From positions 1 through 10,093 of the forward strand of contig CALNCH010000297.1 of the NCBI GenBank assembly GCA_937875245.1: a stretch of 10,093 nt of DNA, written 5' to 3'. Position numbers and translations under genes: made by a program. Each line of letters begins with the position of its first letter. Positions within the stretch are counted from its first letter, which is position 1. The notes under the pieces are model-generated. The model made no database searches and was not told the origin of the DNA. It saw only the letters and a program-made list of their open reading frames with translations. The stretch comes from an uncultured Spirochaetaceae bacterium. GTDB lineage: Bacteria; Spirochaetota; Spirochaetia; Treponematales; Treponemataceae. Of the stretch, positions 1-4,598 are shown piece by piece.

Positions 1-693
1 CTGCATACATTTTTTTACACTTAGGGCTCCTAGTGTAACTCCTTGGTAAATTTTTACATTTTTTCCGATTTCACAGGTTTCACCTATAACCACTCCTGTT
101 CCATGATCAATAAAAAAACCTTCTCCAATTTTTGCACCGGGGTGTATATCGATACCAGTTTTTCCATGAACATATTCACTCATTATTCGAGGAATTACGG
201 GAACTCCATTATTATGTAAAAAATAAGCAATACGATGAACAATTATTGCTTCAAGGCCTGGGTATGATAAAATAATTTCTTCTATATTTCTGGCTGCAGG
301 ATCCCCTGCTAATGCCGCTTGTGCATCAAGCTGGCATAATTGGCGAATGTGAGGAATTTCTGCTATTAATGACACTACTGTTTTTTCTGCTAGTCCAAAA
401 CAATGAGATTGTGACACAGAAGAATCGTTACATATATACACCATTGCTTTTTGAGTTTCCTTTGTTAATAAGGAAATAATGCGATTTATTCTTTCTCCGG
501 TGATATATACAAGATTGTTATGATCTAATATTTCAGCGGTTCTATATCCTGGAAATATTAAAGCTTGTAAGTCCTGTAATACACATACCACGTTTTGGCG
601 GTTTGGAATCATTTCTGAGTCAGCAAGATTTACTCCTCCATAATTTTTGTAGGAGTCCATAATATTAGAAACTAAATTGTCTATTACTTGCAT
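1..693 (-). CDS. cysE: Serine O-acetyltransferase, N-terminal 231 residues (3' end outside window)
   Basis: Transfers acetyl from acetyl-CoA to L-serine, giving O-acetylserine, the carbon skeleton for cysteine synthesis in the cytoplasm. The frame is open from the ATG at 693 to the window edge, 231 codons with no stop, so the gene continues to the left. Residues 1 to about 135 form a helical N-terminal domain that includes DAQAALAGDPAARNIEEI. The left-handed beta-helix (hexapeptide repeat) acyltransferase domain follows: GIDIHPGAKIGEGFFIDHGTG, then VVIGET and IYQGVTLGALSVKK. Asp182 and His197 are 15 residues apart and correspond to the E. coli CysE catalytic pair Asp143/His158. The longer N-terminus and the GALS variant resemble the long, Bacteroides-type serine acetyltransferases. 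The start is supported by a GAGGT ribosome site (699-703 on the minus strand) 5 nt upstream. It is divergent from the ribosomal cluster and probably functionally unrelated. The rest of the beta-helix and the C-terminal tail cannot be seen. Confidence 0.93.
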   Translation of the reverse strand, partial: MQVIDNLVSNIMDSYKNYGGVNLADSEMIPNRQNVVCVLQDLQALIFPGYRTAEILDHNNLVYITGERINRIISLLTKETQKAMVYICNDSSVSQSHCFGLAEKTVVSLIAEIPHIRQLCQLDAQAALAGDPAARNIEEIILSYPGLEAIIVHRIAYFLHNNGVPVIPRIMSEYVHGKTGIDIHPGAKIGEGFFIDHGTGVVIGETCEIGKNVKIYQGVTLGALSVKKCMQ

Positions 694-710
694 AAAATAC
701 CTCGTATTTG

Positions 711-740
711 AATATACCTTTTTTTTATACTAATAGTCAA
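711..740 (-). promoter_or_regulatory. Candidate sigma70-type promoter for cysE
   Basis: On the minus strand TTGACT (740-735) is followed after 18 bp by TATATT (716-711). The predicted start near 704 leaves a leader of only about ten nucleotides that just contains the GAGGT ribosome site, so the true start may differ. Its -35 lies 16 bp from the -35 of the rightward promoter, so the two could compete for polymerase. Hexamer match only. Confidence 0.4.
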
Positions 741-756
741 TTTTCTCTTTTTCATA

Positions 757-785
757 TTGACAAAAAATATACTCTCTTATATATT
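757..785 (+). promoter_or_regulatory. Sigma70-type promoter driving tRNA-Thr and rpmG
   Basis: A perfect TTGACA (757-762) is separated by 17 bp from TATATT (780-785), with an A-rich stretch right after the -35. The predicted transcription start is near 792, about 40 nt before tRNA-Thr. This is the best promoter in the window and the likely entry point for the tRNA-Thr, rpmG, tRNA-Trp, secE, nusG unit, since no comparably good promoter is seen before nusG. Confidence 0.75.
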
Positions 786-802
786 AGTGAACATCTCATG
801 TT

Positions 803-820
803 TGGTACTGAACAGTACCA
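803..820 (+). other. Leader hairpin upstream of tRNA-Thr
   Basis: TGGTACT and AGTACCA form a perfect 7-bp stem around a GAAC loop, 13 nt before the tRNA 5' end and just after the predicted transcription start. No T-run follows, so it is not a terminator. It may protect the 5' end or guide RNase P processing, which is inference. It overlaps the alternative pairing with the tRNA acceptor strand described in the findings. Confidence 0.6.
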
Positions 821-832
821 GAGGATACGTAT

Positions 833-905
833 GCCTCTGTAGCTCAGTCGGTAGAGCGCAACCATGGTAAGGTTGAGGTCAGCGGTTCGATTCCGCTCGG
901 AGGCT
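833..905 (+). tRNA. tRNA-Thr (anticodon GGU)
   Basis: A 73-nt cloverleaf. The acceptor stem GCCTCTG (833-839) pairs with CGGAGGC (898-904), with one T-G pair, and the discriminator is T905. The D stem is GCTC/GAGC. The anticodon stem CAACC/GGTTG closes the loop ATGGTAA with anticodon GGT at 866-868. The variable loop has 5 nt. The T stem AGCGG/CCGCT closes a TTCGATT loop. GGU reads ACC and ACU threonine codons. The 3' CCA is not encoded (CTT follows), so a CCA-adding enzyme is needed. It is the first gene of the rightward unit and is co-transcribed with rpmG unless cut out by RNase P and 3' nucleases. Confidence 0.96.
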
Positions 906-943
906 CTTCTGGTTCGAGCTGTAGTAAAAAACGGTATTTTTTC

Positions 944-959
944 AGCGTAATATAACGCT
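944..959 (+). other. Short hairpin just upstream of rpmG
   Basis: AGCGT (944-948) and ACGCT (955-959) form a 5-bp stem around AATATA, ending 2 nt before the AAGGAG ribosome site of rpmG (962-967). It lies close enough to affect access to that site or to mark the processing point between tRNA-Thr and the mRNA. The rest of the 69-nt gap between the two genes shows nothing I can assign. Confidence 0.4.
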
Positions 960-974
960 TTAAGGAGTCATATA

Positions 975-1151
975 ATGGCAAAGAAAAGTAAGTCAGCGGT
1001 CGAAATCATTGCGCTTCAATGTAGCGAATGTAAACGCAAAAATTATACAACTTATAAAAACCGCAAAAACATCCAAGGTAAACTTGAATTTAACAAATAC
1101 TGCCCATTCTGCCGCAAGCATATCTTGCACAAAGAAACAAAGGCAAAATAA
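975..1151 (+). CDS. rpmG: 50S ribosomal protein L33, zinc-binding form
   Basis: A small protein of the large ribosomal subunit, located near the E site. The 58-codon frame encodes a basic protein starting MAKKSKSAVEIIALQC and ending HKETKAK. It has the two CxxC knuckles of the zinc-binding (C+) L33 type: Cys16/Cys19 and Cys43/Cys46. An AAGGAG ribosome site at 962-967 lies 7 nt before the ATG. Length and composition fit the family (50-60 residues), and the position just ahead of tRNA-Trp, secE and nusG is the usual bacterial context. C+ L33 is often replaced by a zinc-free paralogue under zinc starvation; whether this genome has one cannot be told here. Confidence 0.96.
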   Translation: MAKKSKSAVEIIALQCSECKRKNYTTYKNRKNIQGKLEFNKYCPFCRKHILHKETKAK

Positions 1152-1160
1152 TTTGGATAT

Positions 1161-1176
1161 AACGCTTCGGCGTTTT
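1161..1176 (+). terminator. UUCG-capped hairpin after rpmG, possible weak terminator
   Basis: AACGC (1161-1165), TTCG loop, GCGTT (1170-1174), then two more T before ATAT. This is a C(UUCG)G tetraloop, which is unusually stable for its size. The stem is only 5 bp and the T-run only four, so a partial terminator, a 3' end stabiliser or a processing boundary before tRNA-Trp are all possible. Full termination is unlikely because no convincing promoter is seen before secE. Confidence 0.35.
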
Positions 1177-1181
1177 ATATA

Positions 1182-1217
1182 TCAGAGGTAACTCTGAGAA
1201 AGTGTGTTCTTAGAACA
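1182..1217 (+). other. Two tandem small hairpins in the tRNA-Trp 5' leader
   Basis: TCAGAG (1182-1187) and CTCTGA (1192-1197) pair perfectly around a GTAA (GNRA) tetraloop. Seven nt later TGTTC (1205-1209) and GAACA (1213-1217) pair around TTA. Neither has a T-run. They sit 5 nt before the tRNA-Trp 5' end and may shape the RNase P substrate; the role is inferred. Confidence 0.45.
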
Positions 1218-1222
1218 TTCTT

Positions 1223-1295
1223 AGGTCAGTAGCTCTAATGGTAGAGCGGCGGTCTCCAAAACCGCATGTTGCGAGTTCGAGTCTTGCCTGGCCTG
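1223..1295 (+). tRNA. tRNA-Trp (anticodon CCA)
   Basis: A 73-nt cloverleaf. The acceptor stem AGGTCAG (1223-1229) pairs with CTGGCCT (1288-1294), with one T-G pair, and the discriminator is G1295, the usual tryptophan identity base. The D stem is GCTC/GAGC. The anticodon stem GCGGT/ACCGC closes CTCCAAA with anticodon CCA at 1256-1258. The T stem GCGAG/CTTGC has one G-T pair and a TTCGAGT loop. No CCA is encoded. Position 14 is T rather than the nearly universal A. A tRNA-Trp gene just before secE-nusG is a recurrent arrangement in several bacterial phyla, including, as I recall, treponemes. Confidence 0.95.
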
Positions 1296-1326
1296 TATCT
1301 TATAATAAATGGGGACTGGTGGTATT

Positions 1327-1503
1327 ATGAAGATTGTCCAGTTTTTTAAAGAGTCAGTGGCAGAACTTAAAAAAGTTGTATGGCCTACCAAAGACGATGT
1401 TATCTCATCAGTAAAAGTAGTATTAATTTCTACTGTTGTTGTAGCTGTTGTGCTTGGTTTGTTAGACATGCTTTTTACTGCTGGCATGAATATCATTTTC
1501 TAG
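1327..1503 (+). CDS. secE: Preprotein translocase subunit SecE
   Basis: The essential small membrane subunit of the SecYEG translocon, clamping SecY in the inner membrane. The 58-residue protein has the single-span form found in most non-enteric bacteria. Residues 1-27 form an amphipathic cytoplasmic helix with the family signature FFKESVAELKKVVWPTKDD, followed by one hydrophobic span at about 31-53. I chose the ATG at 1327 over the in-frame ATG at 1309 because a G-rich GGTGG stretch lies just upstream and the family begins shortly before the FFKE motif. The 1309 start has no ribosome site and would add six unconserved residues. The gene begins 31 nt after tRNA-Trp and ends 9 nt before nusG. 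Confidence 0.95.
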   Translation: MKIVQFFKESVAELKKVVWPTKDDVISSVKVVLISTVVVAVVLGLLDMLFTAGMNIIF

Positions 1504-1512
1504 GCGACGTTA

Positions 1513-2070
1513 ATGGCAAAAGGTTGGTATATCCTACATACTTATTCCGGTTATGAAGGGAAAATAGAAAGAACTATTAGATCCTTAATCGAGAATGGTG
1601 ACTTATCCTCTGATGTAATTTTAGACATTAAAGTTCTTGTTGAAGATGTTGTTGACATTAAAGACGGCAAGAAAAAAACAGTAACTAATAAACTGCTTCC
1701 TGGTTACATTATGATTGAACTTGATCTTCCTGATTTAGGTTGGAAAAATACTTGTTCAGCAATAAGACGAATTCAGGGTGTTACAGGTTTCGTTGGTACT
1801 AATAGTAGTGATAGACCACGTCCTATTTCATCTGAAGAAGCAAAAGAATTATTGCGAAAAGCTGGTGAAATTAAGGGTGAAAAACCTGCTAGAATGAAAC
1901 AGTCATTCTCTGTAGGTGAGACAGTTAAGATAATTGACGGTCCTTTTGCTACTTTTTCTGGTACTATTGAAGAAGTTAACATTGAAAAAAGTAAATTGAG
2001 AGTTATGGTCGGCATTTTTGGCCGCGCAACTCCCGTTGAAGTTGATCTTTTACAGGTTGAAAAAGTGTAA
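1513..2070 (+). CDS. nusG: Transcription elongation/antitermination factor NusG
   Basis: Binds the RNA polymerase clamp through its N-terminal domain, suppresses pausing, and contacts Rho or ribosomal protein S10 through its C-terminal domain. The 185 residues match the family. The N-terminal NGN domain (about 3-110) contains WYILHTYSGYEGKIE and PGYIMIEL, ending with RIQGVTGFVG and SDRPRPIS. The C-terminal KOW domain (about 133-185) contains VGETVKIIDGPFATFSGTI and the IFGRATPVE loop, whose Phe169 corresponds to the S10-contacting Phe165 of E. coli. No large insertion is present in the NGN domain. The start follows a weak ribosome site overlapping the secE stop (AGGCGA, 1502-1507). With a 9-nt gap, translation is probably coupled to secE. 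Confidence 0.97.
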   Translation: MAKGWYILHTYSGYEGKIERTIRSLIENGDLSSDVILDIKVLVEDVVDIKDGKKKTVTNKLLPGYIMIELDLPDLGWKNTCSAIRRIQGVTGFVGTNSSDRPRPISSEEAKELLRKAGEIKGEKPARMKQSFSVGETVKIIDGPFATFSGTIEEVNIEKSKLRVMVGIFGRATPVEVDLLQVEKV

Positions 2071-2079
2071 CTCGCTATG

Positions 2080-2108
2080 AATGCTGTATTAAAATAATAC
2101 AGCATTTT
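2080..2108 (+). terminator. Hairpin with short T-run after nusG, likely intrinsic terminator or attenuator
   Basis: AATGCTGTATTA (2080-2091) and TAATACAGCATT (2095-2106) form a perfect 12-bp stem around AAA, followed by two further T, giving TTTT then GTGTAT. The stem is AT-rich and the T-run short, so termination may be incomplete, leaving some read-through into rplK. It begins 10 nt after the nusG stop and marks the boundary between the tRNA/secE/nusG unit and the ribosomal protein operon. Confidence 0.7.
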
Positions 2109-2134
2109 GTGTATACACTGAATTTTTGTAGAAT
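2107..2134 (+). promoter_or_regulatory. Candidate promoter for the rplK operon
   Basis: TTGTGT (2107-2112) is spaced 16 bp from TAGAAT (2129-2134), which matches five of six -10 consensus bases. The -35 overlaps the end of the terminator T-run, and a perfect palindrome GTGTATACAC (2109-2118) overlaps the -35 and runs into the spacer. A start near 2141 would give a leader of about 134 nt containing the candidate L1 site. The -35 is weak (three of six). Confidence 0.35.
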
Positions 2135-2165
2135 AGTCGAAAACATATTGTTTCCGCATATTCTT

Positions 2166-2217
2166 GTCTTGGGAGAGATACATGGTTCGTTGAACAGAGT
2201 GTATTTCGTTAGATGAC
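2166..2217 (+). promoter_or_regulatory. Candidate L1-binding autoregulatory leader of rplK-rplA
   Basis: AGATACA (2176-2182) pairs with TGTATTT (2200-2206), seven pairs with one G-T. This encloses a small hairpin, GTTC (2185-2188) with GAAC (2192-2195). The stem is flanked by GGGAG on the 5' side (2171-2175) and CGTTAGATGAC on the 3' side (2207-2217), whose GAC can pair with GTC at 2166-2168. This makes a helix, asymmetric loop, helix shape, with GGGAG next to the helix as in the 23S rRNA L1 site (GUGGGAGGCU, from memory). L1 repressing its own operon at such an rRNA mimic is established in other bacteria; the assignment here is inferred. Confidence 0.45.
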
Positions 2218-2224
2218 TGCTCTG

Positions 2225-2240
2225 CTTTCAGTAATGAAAG
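2225..2240 (+). other. GTAA-capped hairpin in the rplK leader
   Basis: CTTTCA (2225-2230) and TGAAAG (2235-2240) pair perfectly around a GTAA (GNRA) tetraloop. Flanking CTG (2222-2224) and CAG (2245-2247) can extend it past a four-base bulge. It lies between the candidate L1 site and the AAGGAG ribosome site of rplK (2263-2268), with no T-run. It may separate the regulatory fold from the ribosome site. Confidence 0.45.
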
Positions 2241-2274
2241 AAATCAGTTGTCACACCAATTTAAGGAGATATAT

Positions 2275-2706
2275 ATGGCAAAGAAAAAGGTAACGGCTAT
2301 TATTAAGCTGCAATGCCCCGCTGGAAAGGCAACTCCAGCTCCGCCAGTTGGACCCGCTTTGGGACCACACGGAGTAAGTGCCCCACAGTTCGTGCAACAG
2401 TTTAATGACCGTACTAAGTCCATGGAACAAGGTTTAATTGTTCCAGTTGTAATCACTGTCTATCAGGATAAATCCTATACATTTATTCTTAAGACTCCTC
2501 CCGCTGCAGTTCTAGTAAAAAAAGCTGCTGGCATTCAAAAAGGTTCTGGCAATCCATTAAAGGAAAAAGTTGGTAAAATTTCTCAAGCTCAGCTTACTGA
2601 AATTGCAACAACCAAAATGCCTGATATCAATGCAACAGATATTGAAGCCGCAAAGAAAATTATTGCCGGTACTGCAAGAAGTATGGGTGTAGAGGTGGAG
2701 CGATAA
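2275..2706 (+). CDS. rplK: 50S ribosomal protein L11
   Basis: Binds the GTPase-associated region of 23S rRNA at the base of the L7/L12 stalk; it is the thiostrepton-site protein and is needed for RelA activation in many bacteria. The 143 residues match the family. The N-terminal domain has KLQCPAGKATPAPPVGPALG with the conserved proline pair Pro23-Pro24, then PHGVSAPQFVQQFN. The C-terminal RNA-binding domain has KTPPAAVLVKKAAG, ending with KKIIAGTARSMGVEV. The ATG at 2275 is preferred because AAGGAG (2263-2268) lies 6 nt upstream and MAKKKV is the normal N-terminus; an in-frame TTG at 2248 would add nine unconserved residues. First gene of the rplKAJ block; its stop is 1 nt before rplA. Confidence 0.97.
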   Translation: MAKKKVTAIIKLQCPAGKATPAPPVGPALGPHGVSAPQFVQQFNDRTKSMEQGLIVPVVITVYQDKSYTFILKTPPAAVLVKKAAGIQKGSGNPLKEKVGKISQAQLTEIATTKMPDINATDIEAAKKIIAGTARSMGVEVER

Positions 2707-2707
2707 T

Positions 2708-3388
2708 ATGAAACACGGAAAAAACTATCGCGAATCACTTAAAAAGTATGATTCCACAAAATCTTATGCTTTAGCTAAAGCATGTGAATTGGTGAAAGAA
2801 GTTAAATTTGCTAAATTCGACGAAACTGTTGAATTGCACGTTTGTCTTCGTCTTGGAAAAAGTCAAACTGTACGTGATACATTAGTATTCCCTCATCAGT
2901 TCAAAGGTGAAAAGAAAGTTCTTGTTTTCTGTAAAGAAGACAGAATTAAGGAAGCTTTGGACGCCGGTGCAGCATTTGCTGGTGCAGATGAATACATCGA
3001 AAAAGTAAAGGGTGGTTGGTTAGACTTTGATATAGCTGTAGCTACCCCTGACATGATGAAAGACGTTGGTCGTTTAGGTATGGTTCTTGGTCGAAAAGGA
3101 TTAATGCCTAACCCAAAAACAGGAACAGTAACTAACGATATCGTTGCTGCTATTGCTGAACTTAAAAAAGGTCGGGTTGAATACCGAGCAGATAAAACTG
3201 GTGTTGTTCATATTGCAGTTGGAAAGGCATCAATGGATGCTAGTAAAGTTGCAGAAAACATTTCTGTTTTATTATCAGAAATTCAACGCAAAAAACCTTC
3301 TGATGCAAAAGCTGGTTATGTACAGTCAGTATCAGTAAATTCAACAATGGGCCCAGGCGTTTGGGTAGATTATAAGGAAGGAGAATAA
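2708..3388 (+). CDS. rplA: 50S ribosomal protein L1
   Basis: The protein of the mobile L1 stalk that helps deacylated tRNA leave the E site. In many bacteria it also represses its own operon by binding the rplK leader mRNA. The 226 residues fit the family. Domain I is built from both ends of the chain, with DETVELHVCLRLGKS near the N-terminus and the terminal SMGPGVWVDY, including Met214-Gly-Pro-Gly. The central domain carries the conserved GRLGMVLGRKGLMPNPKTGTV stretch (residues 121-141). The ATG is 1 nt after the rplK stop, with its GGTGGAG ribosome site inside the end of rplK, so the two are translationally coupled. An L1-site-like structure is visible upstream of rplK. Confidence 0.97.
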   Translation: MKHGKNYRESLKKYDSTKSYALAKACELVKEVKFAKFDETVELHVCLRLGKSQTVRDTLVFPHQFKGEKKVLVFCKEDRIKEALDAGAAFAGADEYIEKVKGGWLDFDIAVATPDMMKDVGRLGMVLGRKGLMPNPKTGTVTNDIVAAIAELKKGRVEYRADKTGVVHIAVGKASMDASKVAENISVLLSEIQRKKPSDAKAGYVQSVSVNSTMGPGVWVDYKEGE

Positions 3389-3390
3389 TT

Positions 3391-3954
3391 ATGGCTATAA
3401 AAGCAAAAAAACTCCAGCCTGCTAAAGTAGAAGCAATTGCAAGTGCAAAAACAGTATTCGAAGGTTATAACGATTTTATCTTTACAGATTATCGAGGATT
3501 AACTGTAGAACAAATTACAACATTACGTGATCAGCTTCGAACAAAGAACGCAGAACTTAAAGTTGTAAAAAATAACTTTGCTCGTGTAGCATTTGAAGAA
3601 TTAAATGTAACAAATGTTGCAGATTATCTTAAGGGACCTACTGCAGTAGCATTAGGAAACGAAGATGCTAACGAAGTTGCAAAAATCTTATTTGATTTTG
3701 CTAAAGAAACTCCTGCATTGCAGATTAAGGGTGCTTTAGTAGACAAAGAAATTTACGATGCAGCAAAAATCGAAGCTTTCGCAAAGCTTCCTGGAAAGAA
3801 GCAACTCATTGCTATGATCGCTTCTACCATCAATGCTCCAGTACAAAAGCTTGCAGCTACATTGCTTGCTTATGTGGAGAAAAAACAGTCAGAAGGTGGA
3901 TCAGCTCCTGCAGCTGAAGCTCCTGCAACAGCAGAAGCATCAGTAGCTGAGTAA
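3391..3954 (+). CDS. rplJ: 50S ribosomal protein L10
   Basis: Anchors two or more L7/L12 dimers to the ribosome, forming the stalk base with L11. It has 187 residues. The globular rRNA-binding domain includes DFIFTDYRGLTVEQITTLR (28-46), VVKNNFARVAFEE and GPTAVALG (82-89). The long C-terminal helix that holds L7/L12 spans about 132-165, followed by a low-complexity Ala/Pro/Glu tail (about 169-187). The tail makes it somewhat longer than the E. coli protein (165). Only 2 nt separate it from rplA, and the AAGGAG site lies in the last rplA codons. There is therefore no room for the usual L10 leader between rplA and rplJ, and L10-(L12) feedback at that place is not supported. Confidence 0.97.
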   Translation: MAIKAKKLQPAKVEAIASAKTVFEGYNDFIFTDYRGLTVEQITTLRDQLRTKNAELKVVKNNFARVAFEELNVTNVADYLKGPTAVALGNEDANEVAKILFDFAKETPALQIKGALVDKEIYDAAKIEAFAKLPGKKQLIAMIASTINAPVQKLAATLLAYVEKKQSEGGSAPAAEAPATAEASVAE

Positions 3955-3969
3955 TACCACAATATGATA

Positions 3970-4004
3970 GCGGTTCAGGCTTCATAGCTGTCGTCCTGTC
4001 CCGC
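3970..4004 (+). other. Stem-loop between rplJ and rplL, followed by an A9 tract
   Basis: GCGG (3970-3973) pairs with CCGC (4001-4004) and CAGG (3976-3979) with CCTG (3995-3998), separated by a 2x2 mismatch and closed by a 15-nt loop. Nine A follow (4005-4013), so it cannot be an intrinsic terminator on the plus strand. This is the point where expression must rise to give four or more L7/L12 per L10. A role in mRNA processing or rplL translation is inferred from position only. Confidence 0.45.
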
Positions 4005-4037
4005 AAAAAAAAATACATGCCAATAGGAGAAGATAAT

Positions 4038-4415
4038 ATGGCAGCTCTCACAACAGATCAAATTTTAGATGCAATCGCATCAATGACAGTACTCGAAGCT
4101 TCTGAGCTCGTAAAAGCTATGGAAGAAAAATTCGGTGTAACCGCAGCAGCTCCAGTAATGGTAGCAGGTGCTGGTGCAGCAGCACCAGCAGCTGAAGAAC
4201 AGACAGAATTCACTGTAACACTTGAAAGTGCAGCAGCAGACAAAAAAATTGCTGTTATCAAGGCAGTTCGTGAAGTTACTGGTCTTGGACTTAAAGAAGC
4301 AAAAGACTTGGTTGAAGGCGCTCCTAAAACACTTAAAGAAGGTGTATCTAAAGATGACGCTGCAAAAATTAAGTCAACAGTTGAAACAGCTGGCGGTACA
4401 GTTAAGATTGCATAA
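4038..4415 (+). CDS. rplL: 50S ribosomal protein L7/L12
   Basis: The multicopy stalk protein that recruits translational GTPases and stimulates their hydrolysis. The 125-residue acidic protein has the standard plan. An N-terminal dimerisation domain (about 1-33, LTTDQILDAIASMTVLEASEL) is followed by an Ala/Gly/Pro hinge (about 35-53). The C-terminal factor-binding domain (about 55-125) has IKAVREVTGLGLKEAKDLVE and ends GGTVKIA. I chose the ATG at 4038, with AGGAGA (4025-4030) 7 nt upstream; an in-frame ATG at 4017 would add seven unconserved residues and has no ribosome site. It is preceded by a hairpin and an A9 tract and followed by 219 nt without genes before rpoB. Confidence 0.97.
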   Translation: MAALTTDQILDAIASMTVLEASELVKAMEEKFGVTAAAPVMVAGAGAAAPAAEEQTEFTVTLESAAADKKIAVIKAVREVTGLGLKEAKDLVEGAPKTLKEGVSKDDAAKIKSTVETAGGTVKIA

Positions 4416-4433
4416 TTGCAATATGTACTTACT

Positions 4434-4463
4434 TGTAAGAACTTATGAAAATAAGTTCTTACA
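4434..4463 (+). other. Perfect 13-bp GAAA-capped hairpin after rplL
   Basis: TGTAAGAACTTAT (4434-4446) and ATAAGTTCTTACA (4451-4463) pair without mismatch around a GAAA tetraloop, 18 nt after the rplL stop. No T-run follows in either orientation, so it does not look like an intrinsic terminator. It could stabilise the 3' end of a processed rplKAJL mRNA or be cut by RNase III. Of the 219-nt gap, 4464-4505 shows nothing I can assign. Confidence 0.65.
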
Positions 4464-4505
4464 TACAAAATCTAACCTTCTCGTGTTTGGTTGATTTTTA
4501 CAACG

Positions 4506-4536
4506 AGCTGACCGGATTTTTCTGGTCAGCTATACT
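4506..4536 (+). promoter_or_regulatory. Candidate rpoB promoter embedded in an inverted repeat
   Basis: CTGACC (4508-4513), 17 bp, TATACT (4531-4536) matches four of six -35 and five of six -10 bases with ideal spacing. The same DNA is an inverted repeat: AGCTGACCGGA (4506-4516) and TCTGGTCAGCT (4521-4531), eleven pairs with one G-T, around TTTT. The repeat therefore covers the -35 and ends on the first -10 base. It could be an operator, or a hairpin in read-through RNA from rplL. Predicted start near 4543. Confidence 0.5.
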
Positions 4537-4563
4537 TGTCTATAAATGAGTAAAAAAACGGCT

Positions 4564-4598
4564 CTTTGTGCTGTGTAAATTTTTTACATGTAGCAAAG
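4564..4598 (+). other. Imperfect hairpin in the rpoB 5' leader
   Basis: An inner stem TGTAAA (4574-4579) with TTTACA (4583-4588) around TTT is extended past small bulges by CT/AG and then CTTTG (4564-4568) with CAAAG (4594-4598). It ends 25 nt before the AGGGGGA ribosome site (4624-4630). It would lie near the 5' end of an mRNA starting at the candidate promoter. The stem is AT-rich and only moderately stable. Confidence 0.4.

Noticed and set aside
906..921. GGTTCGAGCT after tRNA-Thr, resembling a T-arm remnant of a lost second tRNA
   Set aside because: Only about ten bases match and there is no acceptor, D or anticodon arm around it.
1153..1181. TTGGAT, 17 bp, TATATA as a promoter for tRNA-Trp
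   Set aside because: Weak at both hexamers, with a stable UUCG hairpin in the spacer; read-through from the strong upstream promoter is simpler.
1301..1306. Perfect TATAAT just before secE, possible promoter
   Set aside because: No acceptable -35 lies 16-18 bp upstream; that stretch is the T arm of tRNA-Trp. An AT-rich spacer easily yields this hexamer. It would become interesting only if a transcript start near 1313 were found.
1221..1496. Minus-strand open frame opposite tRNA-Trp and secE
   Set aside because: It covers a clear tRNA and a clear secE on the other strand, has no recognisable protein features and no ribosome site.
1773..2183. Minus-strand open frame opposite nusG
   Set aside because: It is antisense to a conserved NusG domain and runs across the terminator hairpin; low-complexity translation without family features.
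4058..4468. Minus-strand open frame opposite rplL
   Set aside because: Arises from the Ala-rich biased codons of L7/L12 on the other strand; the translation is Ser/Ala-rich with no motif.
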